DNA from: Klenkia brasiliensis
GTDB lineage: Bacteria; Actinomycetota; Actinomycetes; Mycobacteriales; Geodermatophilaceae
Length of the DNA: 64,000 nt
NCBI RefSeq assembly: GCF_900100695.1
Contig: NZ_FNCF01000002.1
Coordinates: forward strand, 372,001 to 436,000
Direction of reading: 5' to 3'
In this document: positions 1 through 7,898 of the stretch, piece by piece
Numbering within the stretch: the first letter of the stretch is position 1
Layout of the letters: each line of letters opens with the position of its first letter
Program-made: the position numbers and the translations under genes
The notes under the pieces: model-generated
Databases searched by the model: none
Seen by the model: the letters and a program-made list of their open reading frames with translations, nothing else
What the model was told of the DNA's origin: nothing

Positions 1-1405
1 TCTCCCCGCCGCGGTTGATGACGTCCTTGATGCGGCCCTCGATGCTCACCGCCTGGACCCCGTCGACGTCGGTGACCGAGGCCAGGTCGCCGGTCCGGTA
101 GAAGCCGTCGCCGGTGAAGGCCCGGCTGTTGTGCTCGGGCGCGGAGAAGTAGCCGCGGATCGTGTACGGCCCCCGGGTGGCCAGCTCGCCGACCTCGCCG
201 GCCGGGACCTGCTCCTCGCTGGTGGGCTGCAGGATGCGGACCTCGTCCAGTGGCGACAGGGGTGTGCCGACGGTGTGGTTGCGGACCCGGCGGGAGGTCC
301 CCGGGGACGTCGTGAGGAACATGCCCTCGCCCATGCCGAACAGCTGGCCGGTCCACAGCCCGGCGCGCTCGAAGGTCTCGAACAGGGCCGTGGGCACCTT
401 CGTGCCGCTGAGCACGACGGTGCGCAGCGCGGCCGAGGCGTCCGGGAAGGCCGGGTGGTCGACCGCGCCGAAGTGGCCGTGGCCGAACAGGACGTCGGTC
501 GCGCCGGCCGCGGCCATCAGCGGCAGGGCCTGGTCCAGGTCGGCGGTGGTGAGGACCAGGCAGGCGCCCACGCTGTGCGGGGCGTGCAGGCCGCACACGA
601 CGCCGGCGTTGTGGATGATCGGGATCAGGTGCGCCACCCGGCTGGAGGTGTCCCAGCCCCACTCGGCCGCGTAGGCCTGCGCGTTGTACCAGTACTCGGC
701 GTGCAGCCGGGGGATCACCTTGGGCACGCCGGTGGTGCCGCCGGAGAGCTGGAAGACAGCGACGTCGTCGGGGTCGATGCCGGCCTGGACCTGCTCGACC
801 CAGGCCCGGGCGGTGGCCGGGTCGACGCCGGCGCCGAGCGTCTCGACCGCCACCGCACCGTCGCCGGGTGACGGGGCGCCGATGGTCAGCAGGAGGCGGA
901 GGGTGGGGTGGCCGGCGGCCTGCTCCCGGCCGAAGGCGACCAGGTCGAACGAGCCGGTGCCCGCCTCGACGAGGTGGGCCACGGCGCCCACCTGCCGGGT
1001 GATCTGGGAGATTTCGTGCCCGCGGTGGAAGGCCAGCGAGCACACCGGCACGGCGCCGGCCTTGAGCACGGCGTACCAGGCGAGCACCGTCTCGGCGCGG
1101 TTGGTCACCTGGAACACGACCGGGTCGCCGGGCCGCAGCCCCAGCTGACCGAGGCCGTGGGCGATGCGGTCGGTCGCCTCGTCGAGGGCCGCGAAGGTCA
1201 GCGTGCCCGTCGCGGTGATGAGCGCCGGCCGGTCGGGGTGCGCGTCGGCCACGGCCCGGAACTCCTGCGCCAGGGTGGCGGTGCCCCACAGCCCGGCCGC
1301 GCGGTAGCGGGCGACGTCCTCGTCCGGGAAGGGGACGACGCCGGCGCGGTGGCGGGCCGTCCCGCCGTCGGCGGGGGCGTCGGCGAGGGGCGGGGCGTCG
1401 AGCAC
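1..1405 (-). CDS. Aryl-acid AMP/CoA ligase (EntE/DhbE/SdgA-like), C-terminus outside window
   Basis: ANL-superfamily adenylate-forming enzyme that should activate an aromatic carboxylic acid with ATP, and probably pass it to CoA. The adenylation P-loop reads LSGGTTGVPKVIPR near residue 219, close to the form in 2,3-dihydroxybenzoate-AMP and salicylyl-AMP ligases. Further on are GMGEGMFLTT and the YRTGDLA motif just before the window edge; the C-terminal lysine domain is cut off. I chose a GTG start because a GGAGG lies directly upstream. It is the last gene of the leftward operon, 34 nt after the hydrolase. With a salicylyl-CoA-hydroxylase-like enzyme divergent to it, a salicylate- or anthranilate-like substrate is plausible but unproven. 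Confidence 0.85.
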   Translation of the reverse strand, partial: MLDAPPLADAPADGGTARHRAGVVPFPDEDVARYRAAGLWGTATLAQEFRAVADAHPDRPALITATGTLTFAALDEATDRIAHGLGQLGLRPGDPVVFQVTNRAETVLAWYAVLKAGAVPVCSLAFHRGHEISQITRQVGAVAHLVEAGTGSFDLVAFGREQAAGHPTLRLLLTIGAPSPGDGAVAVETLGAGVDPATARAWVEQVQAGIDPDDVAVFQLSGGTTGVPKVIPRLHAEYWYNAQAYAAEWGWDTSSRVAHLIPIIHNAGVVCGLHAPHSVGACLVLTTADLDQALPLMAAAGATDVLFGHGHFGAVDHPAFPDASAALRTVVLSGTKVPTALFETFERAGLWTGQLFGMGEGMFLTTSPGTSRRVRNHTVGTPLSPLDEVRILQPTSEEQVPAGEVGELATRGPYTIRGYFSAPEHNSRAFTGDGFYRTGDLASVTDVDGVQAVSIEGRIKDVINRGGE

Positions 1406-1439
1406 GGCAGGTCCTCCGCTGGGGGTGGGTGGGGGTGGG

Positions 1440-2684
1440 TCAGCCCGGCTGGCCGGCGGGGAAGCGCTCGGCCAGCCAGCCACCGATCTCGGCCGCGGCG
1501 AGGCTGGCGCCGGTGGGTTCACCCCTGCCGATGGGGCCCCCGAAGTGGGTCCCGCGCACCCGCCGGGTGGTCAGGTCGGCCGCCACCAGCCGCTCGGTCA
1601 TGGCCGCGACGTCGGAGGGGAAGCAGGCCTGGTCGCCGGACAGCTCGACCAGCAGCGTGGGGACGGTGACCGACGGCGCGCAGCGCAGGAAGTCCGCGCG
1701 CGACGTGGTCACCGACCAGGTCGACATCCAGGCGTCGGCGGTGCTGAGGCGGCCGAAGCCCGCCAGGCCGTAGTCGGTGAGGTCGGGGCGGCGGCCGAAC
1801 AGGGAGCCGTAGGGCCGCTCGTTGGGGTCCAGCGACAGGTCCACCGTGCGCAGGTCGGCGTCGGTGCGGTAGACGGTCAGCACGCGGGGGACCAGCGACG
1901 CGCGGCGGTCGCGGGGGTCGCCGCCGTCGGCAGCCCGGGCGCGGGCGGCGGCCGACTCCTGCACGAGGGCCGCGGCGCGCTCGTCGATCCTGGCCACCCG
2001 GGCCAGCTGGGCTGCCCGGTACCGCCGGACGAAGTCGGGGTCGTAGGAGGCGCTGGTGCCGGGTTCGGCGAACCCGTTGGCCGGGGACCACGGGTCCAGG
2101 TCGGGGTCCACCGAGAGCGGGTCGGACTCGTCGGTGACCGAGGGGTCGATGAGCCGGGACAGCAGCACGCCCTGGCCGGGGTGCGGGGCCATGAACACGG
2201 CCGCGTCGGGCAGCGGCATGGCCCCGGTCAGGTCGACCGGGCGCCCGGCGGGGGTCGTGGACACCCGCTCGCCCGGGTCGAGGCCGGCCTGCTCGTGGTA
2301 GTAGGCGAACAGGGTGCCGCCGCCGGAGTGGCCGAGGGTGACCACGTGCTCGAAGCCCTGCTCGCGCAGGTGCACCTGGCCGGCGGCGACGTCGAGCAGG
2401 GTCTGCTCGTGCACGAGGGCCAGGTCGTTGTTGACCGAGCGGGACCCCTGGGTCCACACCGCGTACCCGCGCTCGAGCAGCTCGGGGACCAGGACGTGGT
2501 GGGACACGTCCTGGCGCGGGTGCATGATGCAGACGACGGTCCGCGCGCCGGGGACGGTGCGCAGCAGCCCGGTGACGCGGGCGCCGTCGGCGGTGGTCAG
2601 CTCGTGCGCCGTCGTGGTGGTGGCGGCCGGTTCGGCCGCCACCTCGATCCACCGGCCCGCCCCGAGGCGGGCGGGGGCGGTCAT
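1440..2684 (-). CDS. Alpha/beta-hydrolase fold protein
   Basis: A 414-aa cytosolic alpha/beta hydrolase. The nucleophile elbow is GHSGGG with Ser120, and a GTHFGG motif near the C-terminus probably supplies the catalytic His. It is longer than simple hydrolases (about 280 aa) because of a lid-like insertion between roughly residues 135 and 300. The ATG overlaps the stop of the upstream 81-aa gene as ATGA, so the two are translationally coupled. By context it would hydrolyse a ring-cleavage product or a thioester in the aromatic pathway. The reaction itself cannot be read from the sequence. Confidence 0.75.
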   Translation of the reverse strand: MTAPARLGAGRWIEVAAEPAATTTTAHELTTADGARVTGLLRTVPGARTVVCIMHPRQDVSHHVLVPELLERGYAVWTQGSRSVNNDLALVHEQTLLDVAAGQVHLREQGFEHVVTLGHSGGGTLFAYYHEQAGLDPGERVSTTPAGRPVDLTGAMPLPDAAVFMAPHPGQGVLLSRLIDPSVTDESDPLSVDPDLDPWSPANGFAEPGTSASYDPDFVRRYRAAQLARVARIDERAAALVQESAAARARAADGGDPRDRRASLVPRVLTVYRTDADLRTVDLSLDPNERPYGSLFGRRPDLTDYGLAGFGRLSTADAWMSTWSVTTSRADFLRCAPSVTVPTLLVELSGDQACFPSDVAAMTERLVAADLTTRRVRGTHFGGPIGRGEPTGASLAAAEIGGWLAERFPAGQPG

Positions 2685-2926
2685 GCCGGTTCCACCCGCA
2701 GGGCGTCCTTGTCGTGCTGGGTGATCCGGGACCGGCCGAGGCCGGCGACGCTGGAGTACCAGACGGCGTGCCGGCACCCGGTCGCCCGGCGGTCGATGAC
2801 GATCGGGCCCTCCGCCGTGATCTCGAAGTAGGGCCCGATGCGGGTCACCGTGACGGCGGGGTCGCGGCCGGCCACCTCGGCGACCCCGGCGTTCTCGGGG
2901 ACGTCGAGGACGTACAGCGCGGTCAC
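2681..2926 (-). CDS. Small conserved-looking 81-aa protein of the catabolic operon
   Basis: Not recognised. The 81-aa product starts VTALYVLDVPENAGVAEV and contains a mixed beta-strand pattern and two cysteine-poor, charged segments; there is no signal peptide or membrane segment. Its GTG start overlaps the stop of the VOC gene (GTGA) and its stop overlaps the ATG of the hydrolase gene. It is therefore expressed in lockstep with both and probably serves the same pathway, for example as a small subunit or accessory protein. The tight coupling on both sides is the main reason to believe that it is real. Confidence 0.65.
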   Translation of the reverse strand: MTALYVLDVPENAGVAEVAGRDPAVTVTRIGPYFEITAEGPIVIDRRATGCRHAVWYSSVAGLGRSRITQHDKDALRVEPA

Positions 2927-3591
2927 GCCCCGCCGCTCCCGGCCGGGGCGGGGACCGCCTGCTGGCCGGCCTGCTGCTCGGCCTCCCAGTCGGCCGCCCG
3001 CTCGACGATCAGCTCGGCCTTGCGGGCCAGCAGGGCGCCCAGGCTGGGGTCCGGGCCGTCCACGACGTCCAGCAGCGCGTCGATGGTCAGGGCGGCGTCC
3101 AGGTCCTCCTGCGGGGTGACCGGCCGCAGCGCGCGGGTGATCTCGATCATGTAGCCGTTGGGGTCGTGGGTGTAGATCGACTCGATGGTCTCGTGCTGGA
3201 TCTGCATCTCCACGGGCCACTCGCTGAGGTCCAGCCGCCGGCGGTACTCCAGCAGGTCCTCCTCGCTGTCCACGTGGATGGCGAGGTGCCGGGAGCGGAT
3301 GAAGTAGACCGGCACGTCCGCGGCGAAGCGCGAGTAGCTGTCGCCCTGCGGCCCGCCCTCGAACGGCTCGAGCCCGAAGTAGTAGAAGAAGGCCAGCCGG
3401 TCGTCGTTGCCGATGTCGAAGAAGAAGTGGATGAAGTCCGGGTGCTTCTCCGGGCCCCAGCCGGCCGCGCAGATGGAGTGCACGACGGGGAAGCCGAGGA
3501 CGTCGCGGTAGAACCGGACGGTGCCCTTGGGGTCGAAGGTGGGGTAGGCGACGTGGTCCACGCCGCGGACCTGGTGCTGCAGCTCGGTCAC
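2923..3591 (-). CDS. VOC-superfamily (glyoxalase/extradiol dioxygenase-like) protein
   Basis: A 222-aa vicinal-oxygen-chelate protein. The expected two-His-one-Glu metal site is present: His13 in GVDHVAYPT, His106 in HLAIHVD and Glu150 in GYMIEITRAL, which is the last strand of the fold. This suggests an Fe(II)- or Mn(II)-dependent ring-cleavage or isomerisation reaction. A C-terminal helical tail of about 60 residues is extra to the core fold. The GTG start has an AGGAGG five bases upstream. It lies 28 nt after the maleate isomerase and overlaps the next gene. Extradiol dioxygenase is my preferred role from context; glyoxalase-type lyase is the alternative. Confidence 0.75.
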   Translation of the reverse strand: MTELQHQVRGVDHVAYPTFDPKGTVRFYRDVLGFPVVHSICAAGWGPEKHPDFIHFFFDIGNDDRLAFFYYFGLEPFEGGPQGDSYSRFAADVPVYFIRSRHLAIHVDSEEDLLEYRRRLDLSEWPVEMQIQHETIESIYTHDPNGYMIEITRALRPVTPQEDLDAALTIDALLDVVDGPDPSLGALLARKAELIVERAADWEAEQQAGQQAVPAPAGSGGA

Positions 3592-3619
3592 GGGTTCCTC
3601 CTGGGGGTGGGCGGCGCGG

Positions 3620-4375
3620 TCAGGCCGCGGGGACGGTGGCGTCGGCGCGCAGCAGGCTGCCGGCGCCGGGGAGGTCCACCGGCAGGTCCAGGGCGCGCAG
3701 CAGGCTGTAGGCGCCGGCGGTCGCCGCGGACAGCACGGGCAGGCCGAACTCGGCCTCGGCCGCGTCGATGAGGGACAGCGAGGGCATCTGCACGCAGCAG
3801 GACAGCACCAGGGCGTCGACGCCGTCCAGCGACATCGACCGGGCCGCCTCCATGACCCGGTCGCCGGGGATGCAGCCCACCTCGGCGTTGTCGGCCACCT
3901 CGAGCGCCCGGAAGTCGGCGACCTGGAAGCCCTCGGCCTCGAGGTACTCCACGACCTGCTCGGCCAGCGGCCGCATGTAGGGGGTCACCAGGGCCACCCG
4001 CTGGGCGCCGAGGGCGCGCAGCCCCTCGACCAGGGCGCCGGCGCTGGACCGGATGAGGCTCTCGGAGCCCCCGGTCGCCAGCTGCTCGGCGACGGCACCC
4101 TCGACGCGCTGGTGCTCCCCGGGCCCGCCGGCCATCAGCGCCACCAGGCAGGCGTAGAGGATGACGTCGGGTGCGGCGTCGCCGAGCTCGAGCACGCAGC
4201 GCTCGCGCTGGGCGTTCATCGCGCGCAGCTGAGCCGGGGACACCGCCGTCATGCGCATCCGGCTGGAGTGGAAGGAGAACTCCTCCGCCGGGTGCCGCCG
4301 GAGGAGGGCGGGCATCTCCGTCTCCACGGTCACGTTCGAGCTGGGCACGATGAGCCCGATGCGGTGGGCAGCCAC
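3620..4375 (-). CDS. Maleate cis-trans isomerase (Asp/Glu racemase superfamily)
   Basis: A 251-aa cytosolic enzyme expected to convert maleate to fumarate. Both catalytic cysteines of maleate isomerases are present, Cys76 in LYACLVAL and Cys194 in LSCCVQMPSL. Arylmalonate decarboxylases of the same fold carry only the second. The GTG start is preceded by GAGGAGG and gives the usual family length; the open frame extends further upstream, but that extension does not look coding. It is the first gene of the leftward operon. Its promoter lies in the shared intergenic region with an operator over the -10. It implies that the pathway ends in maleate and feeds the TCA cycle. Confidence 0.87.
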   Translation of the reverse strand: MAAHRIGLIVPSSNVTVETEMPALLRRHPAEEFSFHSSRMRMTAVSPAQLRAMNAQRERCVLELGDAAPDVILYACLVALMAGGPGEHQRVEGAVAEQLATGGSESLIRSSAGALVEGLRALGAQRVALVTPYMRPLAEQVVEYLEAEGFQVADFRALEVADNAEVGCIPGDRVMEAARSMSLDGVDALVLSCCVQMPSLSLIDAAEAEFGLPVLSAATAGAYSLLRALDLPVDLPGAGSLLRADATVPAA

Positions 4376-4405
4376 GACCTGCGTCCTCCTCGGTTGACGA
4401 CAACG

Positions 4406-4419
4406 ACGAATATTCGACG
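4406..4419. promoter_or_regulatory. Operator 1 (GACGAATATTCGAC) over leftward promoter
   Basis: Fourteen-base imperfect palindrome that matches the perfect copy at 4473 except at one arm position. On the minus strand a TTGACA -35 lies at 4438-4433 and this element covers the expected -10, upstream of the maleate isomerase operon. A repressor bound here would block the leftward promoter. Confidence 0.6.
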
Positions 4420-4472
4420 CATGCGCTGATCTGTCAAGGGGCGACCGGCCCGTTGACACCTCTGTCACTTGC

Positions 4473-4486
4473 GTCGAAGATTCGAC
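4473..4486. promoter_or_regulatory. Operator 2 (GTCGAAGATTCGAC) over rightward promoter
   Basis: Perfect inverted repeat GTCGAA-N2-TTCGAC. It begins 14 bases after a TTGACA -35 at 4453-4458 and covers the expected -10 of the FAD monooxygenase gene. The centres of the two operators are 67 bp apart, so one regulator could control both divergent units. No candidate regulator gene is in the window. Confidence 0.65.
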
Positions 4487-4523
4487 TCAGGTGTCGAACA
4501 GTGTCACGAGGAGGGGGCGGTCC

Positions 4524-6119
4524 ATGCAGCTGCGCAGGGTCTCGGTCGTCGGCGGCGGCCCCGGCGGGCTGTACGCGGCGCGGCTGCTCAAGATGGCCCA
4601 GCCCGGCTGCGAGGTCGTCGTCCACGAGCAGGGCACCCCGGACACCACGTTCGGCTTCGGCGTCGGTCTCGCCGCCGGGACCCAGCGCAACCTGCTGGCC
4701 GCCGACCCCGACAGCCTGCGCGACATCGTGGCGGCCGGCTACCGGCACGACATGCAGATGCGCGTGCGCGGGCAGGTCAGCTCCGTGCGCAACGACGCGC
4801 TCATCGGGGTGGCCCGCACCCAGCTGCTGCTCGTCCTGCAGGACCACGCCCGGCGGGCCGGGGTGCAGCTGCGCTTCGGGGAGCGGGTGTCCGGCGACGA
4901 GCTCGACGCCGACCTCGTCGTCGCCGCCGACGGCGTCAGCAGCCCCACCCGCGACCGGCACGCCGAGGCCTTCGGCGCCCGGGTGACCACCGGGGAGGGC
5001 CTCTACCTCTGGGCCGGCACGGACTTCGCCCTGCCGCACGCGCTGTTCGAGCCCGTCGAGACCGCGGCCGGCACCTTCGTCACGCACGCCTACCCCTACC
5101 GGCACGACCGCAGCACGTTCCTCGTCGAGACCGACGCGGCCACCCTCGACCGGGCCGGCCTCACCCCGCCCGAGGACCTGCCGTGGGACGCCGACGACGA
5201 GGCCAGCCTGCGTCACCTGGAGGGCGTGTTCGCCGACGCCCTCCAGGGGCACCGGCTGATCGGCAACCGCACCCGGTGGATGCGCTTCCGCACCGTGCAC
5301 GCCGACCCGTGGCACGCCGGGCGCACCGTGCTGCTCGGGGACGCCGCGCACACCGCGCACTACTCCATCGGCTCGGGGACCAAGCTGGCGATGGAGGACG
5401 CCATCGAGCTGGTTGCCGCCCTCGGGCGCGCCGCCGCGCTGCCCGAGGCGCTGGAGGCCTACGAGCGGGTGCGTCGTCCCGCCGTCGCCCGCCTGCAGCA
5501 GGTCGCCCGGCGCAGCCAGCTGTGGTGGGAGAGCTTCCCGGACCGGCTCGACGTCCCGGTGGACCGGCTGATGGTGGCCTACATGTCGCGGGCCGGGAAC
5601 GTCCCGCTGGCCCGCTTCGCCGCCACCAGCCCCGACGTCGTGCACGAGGCCCTGGCGGGCTACGCCGGGGCCGCTGCTACTGACGTCCCGGCGGACCCCG
5701 GCCAGGTCGTCGACTGGGTGCTGGACCGCCCGCTGGACACGGCGGGCCTCCGGCTCCCCACCCGGCGCCTGGACCCCGACCGGTCGCCGCCGGTGGTCGA
5801 CGCGGACGTCGCCGGGTCCGGTGACATCGCCGGTCTCGACTGCCCGCCCGGTGACGCCTGGTCCGCCGCCGGCGACGAGGTCGTGCGCCGGGCCCGGACC
5901 GCCGCGGCGGCCTCGCCGGCGGGGCTGCTGCTGCGGGGCCCGGGCGACCGCGCCGCGGTGCTGGACCGGCTGGACGTCGCCGAGCGGGTGCGCTGCGCGA
6001 CGGGCCTGCCGACGCTGGCGTCGCTGCCCGCGGACCTGGCGGACGACGCCGCGGCCGCCCTGGTCAGCGCGCGGCTGGACGCCGTCGTGCTCGCCGACGG
6101 GCCGGCCGCGACCACCTGA
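4524..6119 (+). CDS. Salicylyl/anthraniloyl-CoA-type FAD monooxygenase with shortened C-terminal tail
   Basis: A 531-aa flavoprotein hydroxylase. The N-terminal Rossmann motif is VVGGGPGGLYAARLL, followed by TFGFGVGLA, which is typical of CoA-thioester hydroxylases of the salicylyl-CoA 5-hydroxylase and anthraniloyl-CoA monooxygenase group. The second FAD motif, LLGDAAHTAHY, has Asp273. Larger family members carry an old-yellow-enzyme barrel after the hydroxylase. Here only about 100 residues follow, and residues about 487-526 (VRCATGLPTLASLPADLAD and onward) resemble the last strand and helix of that barrel. The ATG follows GAGGAGGGGG. It is divergent from the ligase/VOC/isomerase operon and likely co-regulated with it. 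Confidence 0.82.
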   Translation: MQLRRVSVVGGGPGGLYAARLLKMAQPGCEVVVHEQGTPDTTFGFGVGLAAGTQRNLLAADPDSLRDIVAAGYRHDMQMRVRGQVSSVRNDALIGVARTQLLLVLQDHARRAGVQLRFGERVSGDELDADLVVAADGVSSPTRDRHAEAFGARVTTGEGLYLWAGTDFALPHALFEPVETAAGTFVTHAYPYRHDRSTFLVETDAATLDRAGLTPPEDLPWDADDEASLRHLEGVFADALQGHRLIGNRTRWMRFRTVHADPWHAGRTVLLGDAAHTAHYSIGSGTKLAMEDAIELVAALGRAAALPEALEAYERVRRPAVARLQQVARRSQLWWESFPDRLDVPVDRLMVAYMSRAGNVPLARFAATSPDVVHEALAGYAGAAATDVPADPGQVVDWVLDRPLDTAGLRLPTRRLDPDRSPPVVDADVAGSGDIAGLDCPPGDAWSAAGDEVVRRARTAAAASPAGLLLRGPGDRAAVLDRLDVAERVRCATGLPTLASLPADLADDAAAALVSARLDAVVLADGPAATT

Positions 6120-6152
6120 GGCCGCGGCCGGCGGGACGGGCGCACGGGTGGG

Positions 6153-6284
6153 TCAGGTGCCCGCGCCGTACTGGGCCATGACCTCGGCGGCGGTCAGCGG
6201 GTGGTCGAAGACGGCGGCGTGGGCCATCGACCCGATGAAGGAGGGGTCGGCGGGGGCGGCGGGCGTGCCGTTGAGGTTGTCGCA
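6153..6284 (-). pseudogene. C-terminal remnant of a LamG-like protein
   Basis: The last 43 codons of an open frame read as the end of a concanavalin/LamG-type sugar-binding domain: SFIGSMAHAAVFDHPLTAA followed by EVMAQYGAG and a stop. Residues upstream of about 6285 show no LamG features, so only a stub is left. It abuts the left attachment site of the island, so the gene was probably destroyed by a rearrangement at this tRNA locus. No function is expected. Confidence 0.6.
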
Positions 6285-6316
6285 CCCGGGGGTTCTGCCC
6301 GCCGCGGAATGACCTG

Positions 6317-6335
6317 GCACTGGCAGCTTGGGAAG
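6317..6335. repeat. attL core
   Basis: GCACTGGCAGCTTGGGAAG, identical to the tRNA-Gly anticodon-arm sequence at 15134-15152 except for one base; the inner 12 bp CAGCTTGGGAAG are exact. Sequence to its left weakly follows the tRNA T-arm, including GAAT, GA and CT blocks in order. Confidence 0.78.
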
Positions 6336-6394
6336 GACCAGTGCGGCGCGCAAAAGCGCATCTCAAGGGGCCTGTTTTCACTTGTCACCCCGGT

Positions 6395-6415
6395 CGTGAC
6401 CTAGAAATGACCTAA
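6395..6415. repeat. Candidate integrase arm-type site, left end
   Basis: CGTGACCTAG-N2-ATGACCTAA, about 60 bp inside attL and overlapping the integrase stop codon. The same arrangement occurs at 14934-14954 near the right end with only the two central bases different, so it is a direct repeat close to both termini. Confidence 0.55.
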
Positions 6416-7572
6416 CGCCTTGGTCCAGGTCGGTGCGTGGGGCGGGGTCGACGCGACATCGGGGGCGGCGGCTGCGGAGGCCGGATGCGCACCTCGAGCG
6501 CCCGGGCGATCTCCGCGTCGCGTTCGTCGTTGGCGTGCTGGTAGATCAGTGCGGCGTCCGGGCTGGCGTGGCCGAGCCGGCGCATCAGCTCCTTGGTGCT
6601 CGCCCCGGCCGCCGCGGCGAGCGTGGCGCCGGTGTGCCGCAGCTCGTGCAGCCGGACCGGCCCGAGCCCGACGGCATCGGCCGCCCGGCGAAAGGTCTTG
6701 CCGAAGTTGGCGACGCTGAGGAACCCGCCGCTGCGGGTGCCGAAGACCAGGGCGTCGGGTGTGTTGGGCACGTACTTGTCCATGTGCCGGAGCAGTGCGA
6801 TGCGGACGCTGGTGGGCAGGGCGACTGTGCGGTGGCCGGCCTCGGTCTTGGGTTCGCCGACCACCCAGCGCCCGTCGTAGTACCGGACGGCCCGCTCGAT
6901 CCGCAGCCGCTCCCCGCCGTCCAGGACGTCGGACCGGCGCAGCGCGGCTGCCTCGCCGAACCGGAGCCCGGCGAAGGTGAGGACCTGGACCAGCGCGCTG
7001 TACCGCTCGGTGCGGGTCGACTGGGCGAGGTGGTCGGCGACGGCGGTGGCCTCGGCGGCGGTCAGGGCCCGGGAGGGGCGGGCCGCCTTCGGGGTGGACG
7101 CCCCGCGCAGCTTGCACGGGTTGGCCGGGATGGCGTCGTCGACGACGGCGACACCCAGGACGGCGCGCAGTAGGCGGTAGCTCTGCGCGAGCACGGCCGG
7201 CCCGGTCGTCGCGGCCGCGGAGGCGTGCCAGCTCCGAACCATCGCCGGGGTGACGTCGCCGACCTCGACGCCGGTCCAGCGATCGGCGAGGTGCAGCCGC
7301 CACAGGTTGGCGTAGAGCACCCGTGTCGAGTCGCGGAGGTCCTGACGCTTCAGGTAGTCCGCGGCGAACTCGTCGACCGTGCGGCGGGCGCCCTCGGGTG
7401 CCCGCCACATCCGGCGGACGGCGTCGGTCTGCTGCGTGGCGAGCCACACGCGGGCGTCGGCCTTGGTGGGGAAGGTGGCCGACCGGCGCTTGCCGTCAGG
7501 CCCAGTGCAGCGGGCCCGCCACTTGCCCGACGCCATCTTGTCGATGGCGCCGAAGGAGGCGCGGGACGCCAT
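6412..7572 (-). CDS. int: Tyrosine-recombinase integrase
   Basis: A 386-aa site-specific recombinase. The N-terminal part has an AP2-like arm-binding region (KWRARCTGPDGKRRSATF) and a SAM-like core-binding domain around residues 65-150. The catalytic set is complete: Arg204 in AGLRFGEAAAL, Lys242, His309 and Arg312 in LHELRHTGATL, His335 in LGHAS, and Tyr344 in ALIYQHA. The Pro/Arg-rich tail is unstructured. It sits beside attL and 12 nt after the excisionase-like gene. Expected role: integration into, and with Xis excision from, the tRNA-Gly gene. Confidence 0.93.
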   Translation of the reverse strand: MASRASFGAIDKMASGKWRARCTGPDGKRRSATFPTKADARVWLATQQTDAVRRMWRAPEGARRTVDEFAADYLKRQDLRDSTRVLYANLWRLHLADRWTGVEVGDVTPAMVRSWHASAAATTGPAVLAQSYRLLRAVLGVAVVDDAIPANPCKLRGASTPKAARPSRALTAAEATAVADHLAQSTRTERYSALVQVLTFAGLRFGEAAALRRSDVLDGGERLRIERAVRYYDGRWVVGEPKTEAGHRTVALPTSVRIALLRHMDKYVPNTPDALVFGTRSGGFLSVANFGKTFRRAADAVGLGPVRLHELRHTGATLAAAAGASTKELMRRLGHASPDAALIYQHANDERDAEIARALEVRIRPPQPPPPMSRRPRPTHRPGPRR

Positions 7573-7584
7573 CGCGGCCGGCCG

Positions 7585-7806
7585 TCAGACCGCGGTGGAG
7601 GACGGGCCCACCGAGCGCACGGTCCCGGCGTCGAGGTAAGCGTCGAGGTCGGACTGCCAGAAACGCAGGGAACGTCCGGCCTTCGTGTGGGTGAGCCGGC
7701 GCTCGGCGACCAGCCGGTACACCAGGCGCCGGCCGCACCGCAGGTAGGCGGCGGCACTGTCGATGTCGTGGAGGCGGTCAGTGGTCCGGTTGTTCGAGGT
7801 GGGCAT
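7585..7806 (-). CDS. xis: Excisionase-like HTH protein
   Basis: A 73-aa protein with a MerR-type winged HTH of the excisionase family: DIDSAAAYLRCGRRLVYRLV for the helix-turn-helix, followed by AGRSLRFWQSDLDAYL. I start it at the ATG preceded by GGGGAG; the longer open frame upstream is not supported. It is transcribed just before the integrase with a 12-nt gap, the standard int/xis pair of actinobacterial elements. It probably bends DNA at the element ends and directs excision. Confidence 0.82.
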   Translation of the reverse strand: MPTSNNRTTDRLHDIDSAAAYLRCGRRLVYRLVAERRLTHTKAGRSLRFWQSDLDAYLDAGTVRSVGPSSTAV

Positions 7807-7898
7807 CGTGTCTCCCCGGCAGGCGGACCCGTGCAGAGCGGTCACGGGGGACGGTGGCCCGTCCGGTGGCAACAGGTGGGATCAGAAGCGATGACCTG

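Noticed and set aside
1-6119. Assignment of the catabolic locus to nicotinate degradation
   Set aside because: Maleate isomerase and a hydrolase would fit, but no 2,5-dihydroxypyridine dioxygenase or maleamate amidase is present, and a CoA-thioester-type hydroxylase with an aryl-acid ligase does not belong to that pathway.
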